Origin: Draconibacterium sp.
GTDB taxonomy: Bacteria > Bacteroidota > Bacteroidia > Bacteroidales > Prolixibacteraceae
Direction of reading: 5' to 3'
DNA length: 7,510 bases
Assembly (NCBI GenBank): GCA_015493625.1
Contig: WGCT01000292.1
Location: forward strand, 1 to 7,510
Positions 1 to 7,069 of the stretch are shown here, piece by piece. The notes under the pieces are model-generated. The model was given only the letters and a program-made list of their open reading frames with translations, searched no databases and was not told where the DNA came from. How positions within the stretch are numbered: the first letter of the stretch is position 1; each line of letters begins with the position of its first letter. A program made the position numbers and the translations under genes.

Positions 1-25
1 CCTTATAGTGCCGTATTGAATCTAT
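1..25 (-). repeat. Dispersed repeat copy 1, inverted, cut by the window edge
   Basis: The first 14 bases, CCTTATAGTGCCGT, are the reverse complement of 3973-3987 apart from small differences. They also match, inverted, the copy at 117-150. The similarity to the facing copy continues through ATTGAAT, giving arms of roughly 20-25 bases that differ by a 3-base gap (TTA) and a few substitutions. The left end is not visible, so the full extent is unknown. Confidence 0.55.
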
Positions 26-116
26 TCTTTTGCACAATCTTATCGTTAAAATATTTTACCATAAAAACTGCTATGCAAAAATATTTTAACTCAACCTTGC
101 ACAAAATAATTAAATT

Positions 117-150
117 CAATTAAACGGCAGTATAAAGTCAACTTGCTATA
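117..150 (+). repeat. Dispersed repeat copy 2
   Basis: This 34-base stretch matches 3967-4000 at about 28 of 34 positions, sharing a 13-base start (CAATTAAACGGCA) and then TATAA. It faces copy 1 at the window start, so together they form an imperfect inverted repeat around about 90 bp of AT-rich DNA. That spacer contains two copies each of AAAATATTTTA (48-58, 78-88) and TTGCACAA (30-37, 97-104). No gene was found in 1-229. No T-tract terminator was seen behind the sulfatase stop at 230. Confidence 0.6.
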
Positions 151-229
151 ATACCGTAAAGCTACAATTTCAAAAGCAGAAAAAACCGATGAGAATTTAT
201 TGAAAGCTTCTTTTGCAAAAAAATTAATA

Positions 230-2131
230 TTACCTCCGGTAATTATAATTGTTGGGCACTAATCCCATACTTCCCAAAAAATCGACACACGCAGCTTTTA
301 CGTTATAAATGCGGTCGGGCATTTCGTGAACGGCTTTTACCGTTTCAACAAATGGTGCTTTATTATCGACATACAACAGATAATTTATTGCCATTAATGC
401 AATGTCGGGGTTATCGGATTTTATCCAGCTTATCAACTTCGTTTCAGCATCGGAAGATTTGTAATTGCTGTACGCAATGGCTGCCGCAGTAACTGCTACC
501 GGCGGATATTTATCGCTCATCGCCCTGATAATTTCTTTCTGAAAAGGGTGCAAGGTCTCAGCACTTTGACATTGCAAACCCATCGCAGCCCAATATCTTA
601 CAATGCTGTTTTTGCTACGCAAAAGCTCAGTTTGTTTGATGGCAATTTCGGCTCCGCGTTTGCCCGAAAGCGAGGCAGCAGCATAAATCTCTTTTAACGG
701 ATAGCGTGTACTGTCTAATCTGAATTCATAAGCATTTCCGGTTTTCGAAATCAACCCAATTTCGTATTCGGGCAAAAACATTACATCGCGCGAACTTAAA
801 ACCTCGTCGTTAAGTTGTTTACGCATTTTCGCCAGCACCTCTTTGTATTTGGGGTTGCCAACCAAATTTTTTGTCTCCCATAAATCGTTTTCAATATCGA
901 AAAGAAACTCGGCCGGACGTGGTTCGAACAGACTCTTTTGCAGTGGATTCAGTTTCCCTTCTGCCAGTTCTTTTCGCATTATCTGTTTAATGTCGCCAAT
1001 CTCCATATAACGGATATAACGCGCCTCGGGCATCCAGGGCATAAAATTGCGCGAGTAAACATATTTCCCATCGGTAATGGAACGCACCATATCAATACCA
1101 TTATCGGAGCGGTCGGCCGAAAGAGCAAGGTGGTCAACCGGTTCCGAGCGGTTTTTACCCATTAAAACACGACCTTTTAAATAGTCGGGAATTTTGCCGC
1201 CTGCTAAACTAATTAGTGTTGGCGCGAGGTCTTCGAAATCGATTAACTCGTTGGTAACTGCTCCGGCTGTTCCCCACGGCGACAGGTGTTTATACATCTC
1301 GGGAAACCAGATTACAAAAGGCACACGGTAACCAAAATTAATACCGTTGGTTTTTCCGCGCGGCATTCCTTCGCCGTGGTCGGCATAAAAGAAAATAATG
1401 GTGCTGTCGCGTAAATTATCTTTTTCCAATCGGTCGAGCAATTCCCCAATTCTATTATCAGTAAGTTTTATTGAGTTGTAAACGCGGGCAAATTGTTTTC
1501 GCATTTCGGGCGAGTCGTTATAAAACGGTGGCATTTTAAAGTCGTTGTTGCCAATTCGTTCGTCTTCTGCCAGTTTATCCCACACAATTTTTTTGTAGGT
1601 TTTAAAAGGCAGTGTCATTGTTCGCGACTGGTGCGAATCGGCATAATTAAAAACGGCAAAAAACGGTTGCCCCGGCTTTCGGTTCCACCAACCTGCTTTG
1701 CGCGAGCTTTCGTTCCACGCCTGCTTGGTAAACTTTTTAACATCGCCCACATTGTAATCGGTTTTGGCATTGTTGGTTACGTAATATCCCTGTTGCTGCA
1801 TGTAGTAAGGAAACCCGTGAATAAATTTCGGAATGGCGTAATTGCTGCGGTGATTTCCGGTGCCCATTTTATAGGTGCGAACCCCGGTAATAATGGTGCT
1901 GCGACTGGGCGAGCAAACCGTTCCGGTAGAAAAAGCATTGGTAAACCGAACGCCCTCTTCGGCCAATTTGTCGATTACCGGCGTGCGGGCATCGCTATCG
2001 CCGTAACAGCCAAAAAACTGCGGCGACGAGTCTTCGATGGTTATCCAAAGAATATTGGGTTTTGGTAACTCTTTCTTTTGGCAGCTTACAAAAAATGTGA
2101 GGGTGAACAGTAGTAGTGCAATATTTTTCAT
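230..2131 (-). CDS. Lipoprotein sulfatase, S1 family, heparan N-sulfatase-like, with C-terminal HEAT-like region
   Basis: This 633-residue protein is a formylglycine-dependent sulfatase that removes sulfate from a sulfated substrate, probably a glycan, at the cell envelope. The N-terminus is a lipoprotein signal peptide with lipobox FVSC (lipidated Cys17). Metal-site residues E33-D34 follow the NILWIT strand. The sulfatase signature C-S-P-S-R is at 73-77, with C73 the residue converted to formylglycine. H167 lies in a DSH motif. D251-H252 and K260 fall in the second metal-site motif (DHGE...PRGK). The block around FDIENDLWETKNL resembles the C-terminal part of human SGSH-type heparan N-sulfatase (recalled, not aligned), so family S1_8 is my best guess. 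Residues from about 495 to the end are helical HEAT-like repeats, often seen in Bacteroidota sulfatases. Maturation needs a sulfatase-maturating enzyme, not encoded here. The start is fixed by the signal peptide. The substrate cannot be read from sequence, and no SusC/SusD pair is in the window. Confidence 0.93.
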   Translation of the reverse strand: MKNIALLLFTLTFFVSCQKKELPKPNILWITIEDSSPQFFGCYGDSDARTPVIDKLAEEGVRFTNAFSTGTVCSPSRSTIITGVRTYKMGTGNHRSNYAIPKFIHGFPYYMQQQGYYVTNNAKTDYNVGDVKKFTKQAWNESSRKAGWWNRKPGQPFFAVFNYADSHQSRTMTLPFKTYKKIVWDKLAEDERIGNNDFKMPPFYNDSPEMRKQFARVYNSIKLTDNRIGELLDRLEKDNLRDSTIIFFYADHGEGMPRGKTNGINFGYRVPFVIWFPEMYKHLSPWGTAGAVTNELIDFEDLAPTLISLAGGKIPDYLKGRVLMGKNRSEPVDHLALSADRSDNGIDMVRSITDGKYVYSRNFMPWMPEARYIRYMEIGDIKQIMRKELAEGKLNPLQKSLFEPRPAEFLFDIENDLWETKNLVGNPKYKEVLAKMRKQLNDEVLSSRDVMFLPEYEIGLISKTGNAYEFRLDSTRYPLKEIYAAASLSGKRGAEIAIKQTELLRSKNSIVRYWAAMGLQCQSAETLHPFQKEIIRAMSDKYPPVAVTAAAIAYSNYKSSDAETKLISWIKSDNPDIALMAINYLLYVDNKAPFVETVKAVHEMPDRIYNVKAACVDFLGSMGLVPNNYNYRR

Positions 2132-2136
2132 TTTTT

Positions 2137-2268
2137 TTAAAATTTAGACACAAGATAATTAGACACAAGACACAAGATTAGTACTGTTACCTGCTCGTTC
2201 TCCCAATTGTTCTGGCCGGTTGAAATCAGCTGAGTGAATAGTAAAATAGCTGTTAAAATTTTTCGCAT
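2137..2268 (-). pseudogene. 5' remnant of a secreted glycoside hydrolase (GH2-like), truncated after about 28 codons
   Basis: A 43-codon frame starts with ATG at 2268 and ends at TAA 2137-2139, five bases before the sulfatase start. Its first 19 residues form a clean signal peptide (MRKILTAILLFTQLISTGQ). The next residues, NNWENEQVT, resemble the start of mature GH2 beta-galactosidases, which often begin N-D-W-E-N-x-x-V-x-G-x-N. After QVT the frame runs into the CACAAGA-type spacer repeats and ends as LILCLVSNYLVSKF, which looks like non-coding DNA read through. The simplest reading is that a deletion joined the first codons of a hydrolase gene to the sulfatase leader. The alternative is a genuine short leader peptide. 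The GH2 assignment rests on about nine residues and is tentative. Confidence 0.5.
2145..2178 (-). repeat. Short tandem repeats (CTTGTGTCT units) upstream of the sulfatase
   Basis: Plus-strand TAGACACAAGA occurs at 2145-2155 and 2160-2170, with a further CACAAGAT at 2171-2178. On the coding strand this reads as repeated CTTGTGTCT, just upstream of the sulfatase start at 2131. It interrupts the preceding signal-peptide frame and may mark the deletion junction. No perfect TAnnTTTG box is visible between 2132 and 2340. Confidence 0.6.
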
Positions 2269-2318
2269 TTAATTGTATTTATCAATATCAATCGATTCCA
2301 CCCTTTTGTTTTCGATAA

Positions 2319-2338
2319 TTTCCCTTTAGAAGGGGAAA
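2319..2338. other. Imperfect hairpin between the permease and the hydrolase remnant
   Basis: TTTCCCTT at 2319-2326 pairs with AAGGGGAAA at 2330-2338 around a TAG loop, with one bulged base. No T-tract follows on the minus strand, so it is a weak terminator candidate for the permease gene. It may instead be a dispersed hairpin. Nothing else recognisable lies in 2269-2421. Confidence 0.35.
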
Positions 2339-2421
2339 ATACTTAAATATAGTTTATAATCCAAAAATCTAATCGTCTCCTTTTTTTCCTTCTGTTAACC
2401 GACAATGTTTAAACAACTTTA

Positions 2422-3894
2422 TTATGTTGCTTTATAAGCTGCAATCATTTTATGTTTTCGGCGCAGGTACTGTTTTGTAAAATAGTCGATTAAACGCGGA
2501 TGAAGAATAATTCCGGTTAATCCCAATGTTCCCAAAATTATGTATGCTACAGTTGTTCCGAAAAGGAGGGTTAAAACACCATAAACTGCTAGCGGCCCTA
2601 TTAAAATAGGGAATGAAATAAGCCACTGCGAAGCACCCATTCCCTGATAATTAAACATTGCTTTTTGCTCGAGGTCGATTGATTTGCGGCTGGTTAATCC
2701 GAAGGCAAAAATAACCCAGGTATTAATGCCCACGTTGTACAACATTACCACAAAATGGATATATAAAACTTTTGGCGAAATGTACATGTACCCCAGCGAG
2801 AGCAAGTAGAAAATAATATTTGTTGCGGCCATCAGAAAAAATGCCGATTGTAAAATCTGTTTCATTTTTACGTTTTGAGCCATCAGAAGTGGGTAGTAGC
2901 GGCTGTGCCAGGCAGGGAAAAACTGCCCGTACATCATACTAAAAATACCGGTCATAAACATTCCGCCAAGCACAAAAATAAACTCCGGAGAATCTGGTTT
3001 AACATCTTTATAAATCATCAATCCGTAGAAAATAAACAGCCCCGACATTATTGCTGTGGTTCGCGGGCGTTTGTTGCGGGCAATCATTTTTACCTCCAAC
3101 GAAAGCATTTTGCCATATTCTCCAATATTATTGAGCCACGAGAAATTGTACGTATTTCCCTCTTTTTTCTTTTGCGAAATCTCGTCGAGGTAAAAGCGAC
3201 TTAAAAGATAGTTGTGATTTAAAAAATAGAGTGCCGCAATTACAATTGGGAAAATTACGACCGTTAACGGATATTGAATAACCAAATCGAAAAGTTTTCC
3301 GAATGTGGTTGCAAAGTCGAAAAGCCCAAAATAGTTGATGGCAACAACCGCTGCTGCCGTTGCCAAAAAACCATAGAAAAAATAGTTCGATTCGTTGGTG
3401 CGCCACTTTATGTAAATGGCAAAAAAGTGATTTACAAAAATCATTAAAATAAGAGAGGCAAGCCAGACAATTAAAACGGGTGTTTCGAGTTGGTTGACAG
3501 CAGTATTAAAAGTAAACGGCAAAATAAGAAACAGCGGCAGCACATTAAAAAAATGTAGCAGCGATTTGTTCAGCATGTACCGTGCAATTCGTTTCCGTTT
3601 TACAGGAAGAATAAGAAATGGTTGAAACCCGAACGTTGGCAGATTTTGAACCATAATACGCAGTACTAAGTCGAACCCGAGATAGATAAAAACCAGCGAA
3701 TTAAAAGCCGAAATAATCGACTCGCCCGAGGAGTTTTCGGAAAGTGCATTACTTAAATTGAACCCCATAAAAATGGCCACCAACGAAAAATAGAGAGCCA
3801 GAAAAATAAGGACACCTTTTGCTGCCCTGTTTTTACTCAGATTTGCCGACCGGGTTAATTCGCGCCAGGCAAAGTAAAAGAAATTGCGTTTCAT
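2422..3894 (-). CDS. DUF5687 family multi-spanning membrane protein, putative ABC-2-type permease
   Basis: This 490-residue protein is very hydrophobic, with about ten to twelve predicted membrane segments. The first lie near residues 28-48 and 62-82, and the last near 426-470. A basic N-terminus (KRNFFYFAWRELTRSANL) precedes the first segment, and the C-terminus ends in a basic tail (KQYLRRKHKMIAAYKAT). The cytoplasmic-looking stretch at about 232-280 (LDEISQKKKEGN... LEVKMIARNKRPR) is the feature I recall best from the Bacteroidota DUF5687 family, which is grouped with ABC exporter permeases. The substrate is unknown. In relatives an ABC ATP-binding gene commonly sits next to it. Here none does: downstream lies a 150-bp gap and a hydrolase remnant, and upstream is metG. 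The ATG at 3892-3894 is chosen because the N-terminus fits the family. It is probably transcribed separately from metG, because a terminator lies between them. Confidence 0.8.
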   Translation of the reverse strand: MKRNFFYFAWRELTRSANLSKNRAAKGVLIFLALYFSLVAIFMGFNLSNALSENSSGESIISAFNSLVFIYLGFDLVLRIMVQNLPTFGFQPFLILPVKRKRIARYMLNKSLLHFFNVLPLFLILPFTFNTAVNQLETPVLIVWLASLILMIFVNHFFAIYIKWRTNESNYFFYGFLATAAAVVAINYFGLFDFATTFGKLFDLVIQYPLTVVIFPIVIAALYFLNHNYLLSRFYLDEISQKKKEGNTYNFSWLNNIGEYGKMLSLEVKMIARNKRPRTTAIMSGLFIFYGLMIYKDVKPDSPEFIFVLGGMFMTGIFSMMYGQFFPAWHSRYYPLLMAQNVKMKQILQSAFFLMAATNIIFYLLSLGYMYISPKVLYIHFVVMLYNVGINTWVIFAFGLTSRKSIDLEQKAMFNYQGMGASQWLISFPILIGPLAVYGVLTLLFGTTVAYIILGTLGLTGIILHPRLIDYFTKQYLRRKHKMIAAYKAT

Positions 3895-3966
3895 GTTTAA
3901 GTAGTTAGATTATTAATTTTTAGTATTGATATCTGGGAAATTATTACACTAAATGTGAAATTATAT

Positions 3967-4000
3967 CAATTAAACGGCACTATAAGGTTAATTTGGTATT
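3967..4000 (+). repeat. Dispersed repeat copy 3
   Basis: It matches the repeat at 117-150 across about 34 bases (six mismatches, half of them transitions), and its core ACGGCACTATAAGG matches the inverted copy at position 1 exactly. It lies 70-105 bp upstream of the permease start. It has no facing partner here, unlike copies 1 and 2. Confidence 0.6.
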
Positions 4001-4023
4001 AAATTCAGAATTGCGAATAGCCG

Positions 4024-4060
4024 ATAAAAACAAAACCGCCTTTGCGTACAAAAGCGGTTT
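4024..4060 (-). terminator. Rho-independent terminator behind metG
   Basis: AAACCGC at 4033-4039 pairs with GCGGTTT at 4054-4060. The stem extends after a C/A mismatch by TTT/AAA around the loop GCGTAC. On the minus strand the stem is followed by TGTTTTTAT (about 4024-4032). It lies about 90 bp downstream of the metG stop and 130 bp before the permease start, so it separates the two transcripts. Confidence 0.75.
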
Positions 4061-4085
4061 ATTTATAATGGAGTAAACTACCTAC

Positions 4086-4122
4086 CCGTCCGTAAACTGA
4101 CAGACGGCAAAGCAATTTACGG
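4086..4122. repeat. Palindromic REP-like repeat downstream of metG
   Basis: Two overlapping inverted repeats are visible: CCGTC (4086-4090) with GACGG (4103-4107), and CCGTAAA (4090-4096) with TTTACGG (4116-4122). They allow mutually exclusive hairpins. A further hairpin, ACCAAC/GTTGGT at 4129-4144 with loop AAGA, lies next to the metG stop without a T-tract. Such palindromes are common between genes in Bacteroidia; the function is unknown. Confidence 0.5.
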
Positions 4123-4149
4123 AGAAGCACCAACAAGAGTTGGTACTTA

Positions 4150-6183
4150 CTATTTTATTTCCGAACCCGGTTTTACATCTACTTCGGGCGCAACCAACCG
4201 CAACGTTCCATCGGCATCTTCGGCAAACAGAATCATTCCCTGCGACTCGATACCACGTAACTTTTTAGGTGCAAGGTTTACTAAAACCGAAACTTGTTTC
4301 CCAACCAAATCTTCGGGTTTATAAAACTCGGCAACACCCGAAATAATGGTGCGTTTATCAATTCCTGTGTCGACGATAAGTTTAAGCAGTTTTTTTGTTT
4401 TTGGTACTTTCTCGGCTTCCAAAACTATTCCAACACGAATGTCTATTTTGCCAAAGTCATCGAATTCGATGTTTTCTTTTGCCGGGTTGGTAACGGCTTC
4501 AGCTATTTCGTTGGCTTTTTTTGTGTCCTGTAATTTCTTTAGTTGTGCCTCAATTACACTGTCTTCAATTTTTTCGAAAAGCAATGTGGGTTTATTGGTT
4601 TTATGTCCGGCCGCTAGCAGTTCGGTGTTACCTAATTTGTCCCAGTCCAATTTTTCAAGATTCAGGAACCCGCGCAATTTATTCATGCTGAACGGAAGGA
4701 ACGGTTCGAGACAAATGGTTAGGTTTGCAGTAATTTGCAAACTTATATTCATTATTGTTTTAACCCGCTTCTTATCGGTTTTTACCACTTTCCACGGCTC
4801 CTCATCGGCGAGGTATTTATTCCCTAAACGGGCTAAATCCATTGCATTTTTTAGTGCTTCACGAATCCGGAAACTGTCGAGGCTCTTTTCCACCTCACCT
4901 TTTATTTTCGAGATCTCGGCAAGTGTATTTTTGTCCGATTCGGTTAGTTTACCTATTTCAGGAACTTCGCCGTTGTAATATTTCTGCGTTAAAACCAGTG
5001 CCCGATTTACAAAGTTTCCGAGAATGGCAACCAGCTCGTTGTTGTTGCGGGTCTGAAAATCTTTCCATGTAAAATCGTTGTCTTTTGTTTCGGGTGCATT
5101 GGCCGTTAAAACGTATTTCAACACATCTTCTTTGCCCGGAAAATCTTCGAGGTACTCGTGTAGCCAGACCGCCCAATTTCGCGAAGTGGATATTTTATCG
5201 TTTTCAAGATTCAGGAATTCGTTGGCTGGAACATTCTCGGGCAGATTGTAACTCCCCTCGGCTTTTAACATTGTCGGGAAAATAATGCAGTGGAAAACAA
5301 TATTGTCTTTACCAATAAAATGGAGCATCCGTGTTTCCGGGTCTTTCCAATATTTTTCCCAATCGGCAGTGAGCTCTTTTGTTGCCGAAATGTACCCGAT
5401 TGGCGCATCGAACCAAACGTAAAGCACTTTCCCTTCGGCTCCCTCAACCGGAACGGGCACACCCCAATTCAGGTCGCGGGTAACAGCGCGTGGATGCAGT
5501 CCGCCATCGATCCACGATTTTACCTGTCCGTAAACATTTGGTTTCCACTCTTTGTGTCCTTCCAGAATCCACTCTTTTAGCCACGGCTCGTACTCGTTTA
5601 GCGGCAAATACCAGTGTTTTGTCTCTTTCAGAATGGGCTGATTTCCGCTAATCATTGAGGTTGGATTTATCAACTCTGTCGGGCTAAGCGAAGTTCCACA
5701 GCTCTCGCACTGGTCGCCATACGCCTTTTCGAACCCGCATTTCGGACAGGTTCCGGTAATGTAACGGTCGGCTAAAAACTGGTTGTTCGCCTCATCGTAA
5801 TATTGCTCCGAAGTTTTTTCTATAAATTTTCCGTCATCGTACAATTTCTTAAAAAACTCCGATGCTGTTTCGTGATGGATTTTAGCACTGGTACGCGAAT
5901 AAACATCGAACGAGATACCAAAATCTTCGAACGATTTTTTAATTATTCCGTGAAATTTATCCACCACGTCTTGCGGAGTAATGCCTTCGTTTTTTGCTTT
6001 TAACGTAATAGGAACGCCGTGTTCGTCGGAACCACCAATTAATAAAACATCTTCGTTTTTTAACCGGAGGTAGCGTGCATAAATATCGGCAGGCACATAA
6101 ACTCCGGCCAAATGACCAATATGAATTGGCCCGTTTGCGTAGGGAAGTGCCGTGGTAATTAACGTACGTTTAAACTTATCCAT
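4150..6183 (-). CDS. metG: Methionyl-tRNA synthetase with C-terminal tRNA-binding domain
   Basis: This cytoplasmic enzyme charges initiator and elongator tRNA-Met with methionine using ATP. At 677 residues it matches the long, dimeric MetRS form. The class I HIGH motif is at residues 21-24 (PIHIGH). A zinc-binding knuckle has C146, C149, C159 and C162 (CPKC ... CESC). The KMSKS equivalent is KISTSR at 330-335, followed by the helical anticodon-binding domain with LGNFVNRAL at about 388-396. From about residue 573 the EMAP-II-like oligonucleotide-binding domain begins (FGKIDIRVG), ending near 677. The start at 6183 gives the expected N-terminus directly before the Rossmann strand ([13 protein letters not shown]). 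A consensus -7 box lies 33 bases upstream and a terminator about 90 bp downstream, so it is probably monocistronic. It looks intact. tRNA-Met-like fragments lie about 0.8 kb away, which may be chance. Confidence 0.98.
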   Translation of the reverse strand: MDKFKRTLITTALPYANGPIHIGHLAGVYVPADIYARYLRLKNEDVLLIGGSDEHGVPITLKAKNEGITPQDVVDKFHGIIKKSFEDFGISFDVYSRTSAKIHHETASEFFKKLYDDGKFIEKTSEQYYDEANNQFLADRYITGTCPKCGFEKAYGDQCESCGTSLSPTELINPTSMISGNQPILKETKHWYLPLNEYEPWLKEWILEGHKEWKPNVYGQVKSWIDGGLHPRAVTRDLNWGVPVPVEGAEGKVLYVWFDAPIGYISATKELTADWEKYWKDPETRMLHFIGKDNIVFHCIIFPTMLKAEGSYNLPENVPANEFLNLENDKISTSRNWAVWLHEYLEDFPGKEDVLKYVLTANAPETKDNDFTWKDFQTRNNNELVAILGNFVNRALVLTQKYYNGEVPEIGKLTESDKNTLAEISKIKGEVEKSLDSFRIREALKNAMDLARLGNKYLADEEPWKVVKTDKKRVKTIMNISLQITANLTICLEPFLPFSMNKLRGFLNLEKLDWDKLGNTELLAAGHKTNKPTLLFEKIEDSVIEAQLKKLQDTKKANEIAEAVTNPAKENIEFDDFGKIDIRVGIVLEAEKVPKTKKLLKLIVDTGIDKRTIISGVAEFYKPEDLVGKQVSVLVNLAPKKLRGIESQGMILFAEDADGTLRLVAPEVDVKPGSEIK

Positions 6184-6215
6184 TCTGAAAGTATTAATTC
6201 TGTTTTTTAAGGGGG

Positions 6216-6223
6216 CAAAGATA
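6216..6223 (-). promoter_or_regulatory. -7 box of the metG promoter
   Basis: On the minus strand this reads TATCTTTG, a perfect match to the Bacteroidota sigma-ABfr -7 consensus TAnnTTTG, 33-40 bases upstream of the metG ATG. No clear -33 TTG was found at the usual spacing, so the call rests on the -7 box and its position. Confidence 0.7.
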
Positions 6224-6262
6224 GTTTAAAAATTAGAAAGTTTAATTGAAAATAAAATGGTT

Positions 6263-6270
6263 TAACTTTG
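6263..6270 (+). promoter_or_regulatory. -7 box of the HAD phosphatase promoter
   Basis: TAACTTTG is a perfect TAnnTTTG -7 box ending 16 bases before the ATG at 6287, so the 5' leader would be only about 10 bases. The only TTG nearby (6246-6248) is too close for a canonical -33 element. With the box at 6216-6223 it forms a compact divergent promoter region. Confidence 0.7.
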
Positions 6271-6286
6271 TCCTAAAATTAGTTTT

Positions 6287-6937
6287 ATGACACATTTCTC
6301 GCACATTATTTTCGACCTCGACGGAACACTTACCGACAACACGCAGGGAATTGGAAATTCGTTAAAATACGCCTTGGAGCAAATGCAGGTTGATGGTTAT
6401 CATCCTGACATTTTAAAACAGTTTATCGGCCCACCGTTGCAGTGGAGCTTTTCTACTCTGTTTGGTATGAACGAACAAAATACTGAACTCGCCGTTAGCT
6501 ATTTCCGTGAATATTATGGAGAAAACGGATACCTTGAAAATGAGCCTTACTCCGGAGTCTTCGAACTATTGGAAGCGCTTCACTCGGCCGGAAAGAAAAT
6601 GTATATTGCCACTGCCAAATACGAAAAATATGCCCAAAAAATTATGGAGCACTTCGGGTTCGACCGATATATTATTCAACTTATTGGTGCCGATTATGGT
6701 GGCCGAAAAGCTTCGAAAACAGGAATAATCAGAACTGTTTTGGAAACGCATCAATTAAAACCATCGCCCGAAATAGTTATGGTTGGCGACACCGTTTACG
6801 ATATGGAAGGCGGAAAAGAGAACGGACTTTCGACCGTTGCCGTTACATACGGGTTTGGGAAAAAGAGAGAATTAAGAGAGATCAATCCCGATTTTTTGGC
6901 TGAAAGTGTGGAAGAGTTATTTGAAGTATTGGGTTAA
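6287..6937 (+). CDS. HAD superfamily (subfamily IA) phosphatase, phosphoglycolate phosphatase-like
   Basis: This soluble 216-residue phosphohydrolase shows all four HAD motifs. Motif I is DLDGTLTD with nucleophile D10 and acid D12. Motif II is T109 in YIATAK. Motif III is K144 in KASKTGI. Motif IV is GDTVYD with D168 and D172. The helical cap lies at about residues 16-85 and includes IGPPL (47-51), a motif common in phosphoglycolate phosphatase-like members. The substrate cannot be fixed: phosphoglycolate, pyrophosphate or a nucleoside monophosphate are all possible. The start follows a consensus -7 box and gives the normal distance to motif I. The stop is followed after four bases by the tandem repeat block, whose bidirectional hairpin at 6966-6995 would terminate this transcript. 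It is transcribed towards the GIY-YIG array. Confidence 0.93.
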   Translation: MTHFSHIIFDLDGTLTDNTQGIGNSLKYALEQMQVDGYHPDILKQFIGPPLQWSFSTLFGMNEQNTELAVSYFREYYGENGYLENEPYSGVFELLEALHSAGKKMYIATAKYEKYAQKIMEHFGFDRYIIQLIGADYGGRKASKTGIIRTVLETHQLKPSPEIVMVGDTVYDMEGGKENGLSTVAVTYGFGKKRELREINPDFLAESVEELFEVLG

Positions 6938-6965
6938 ATCTATTTAATCGAGTTCAAAATAATAA

Positions 6966-6995
6966 AAAAGCACTTACGTTGCTGTAAGTGCTTTT
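6966..6995. terminator. Bidirectional terminator, left copy
   Basis: AAAAGCACTTAC (6966-6977) and GTAAGTGCTTTT (6984-6995) form a perfect 12-bp stem around the loop GTTGCT. T-runs follow on both strands, so it can end the phosphatase transcript from the left and tRNA or nuclease transcripts from the right. The position directly after a tRNA 3' end suggests it was the native tRNA terminator. Confidence 0.88.
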
Positions 6996-7006
6996 ATTTA
7001 CTACCG

Positions 7007-7069
7007 TGGCCCATCTGGGCTTGAACCAGGGACCACCTGTTCCGATAGTTATCGGAAGAGTCAAGTGCT
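7007..7069 (-). pseudogene. tRNA-Met(CAU)-like 3'-half remnant, left copy, degraded
   Basis: On the minus strand, AGCACTTGACTC (7058-7069) matches the D-stem end and anticodon-stem 5' strand of a Bacteroidota elongator tRNA-Met as I recall it. An 18-base palindrome follows in place of the anticodon loop. Then come CAGG, the variable region TGGTC, T-stem CCTGG, loop TTCAAGC and CCAGA. The T-stem has a C/A mismatch, and the acceptor strand has lost one base relative to TGGGCCC, so this copy cannot be functional. No 5' acceptor strand or D-arm is present; that place is taken by GIY-YIG coding sequence. The isotype is inferred because the anticodon itself is missing. Confidence 0.7.
7040..7057. 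repeat. 18-bp palindrome in the anticodon-loop position, left copy
   Basis: TTCCGATAGTTATCGGAA is a perfect 8-bp inverted repeat with a 2-base centre. It replaces about five bases expected between GACTC and CAGG in a tRNA-Met anticodon arm. Similar TCCGATAGCTATCGGA palindromes are, from memory, frequent dispersed repeats in Marinilabiliales. Confidence 0.75.

Noticed and set aside
1..229. Small RNA or riboswitch in the left intergenic region
   Set aside because: Only AT-rich repeats and short palindromes are visible; there is no conserved aptamer motif or strong GC hairpin.
938..2068. Plus-strand open frames opposite the sulfatase gene
   Set aside because: They mirror the codon pattern of a well-supported sulfatase on the other strand, show no recognisable domain and have no promoter.
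3128..3406. 92-codon minus-strand frame within the permease gene
   Set aside because: It overlaps the permease in another frame on the same strand, with odd composition and no family resemblance.
4129..4144. Terminator directly behind metG at the ACCAAC/GTTGGT hairpin
   Set aside because: No T-tract follows on the minus strand. The hairpin at 4033-4060 with its T-run is the better terminator.
7007..7069. Functional tRNA gene at the tRNA-like sequence
   Set aside because: There is no 5' acceptor strand, no D-arm and no anticodon; the left copy also has T-stem and acceptor defects.
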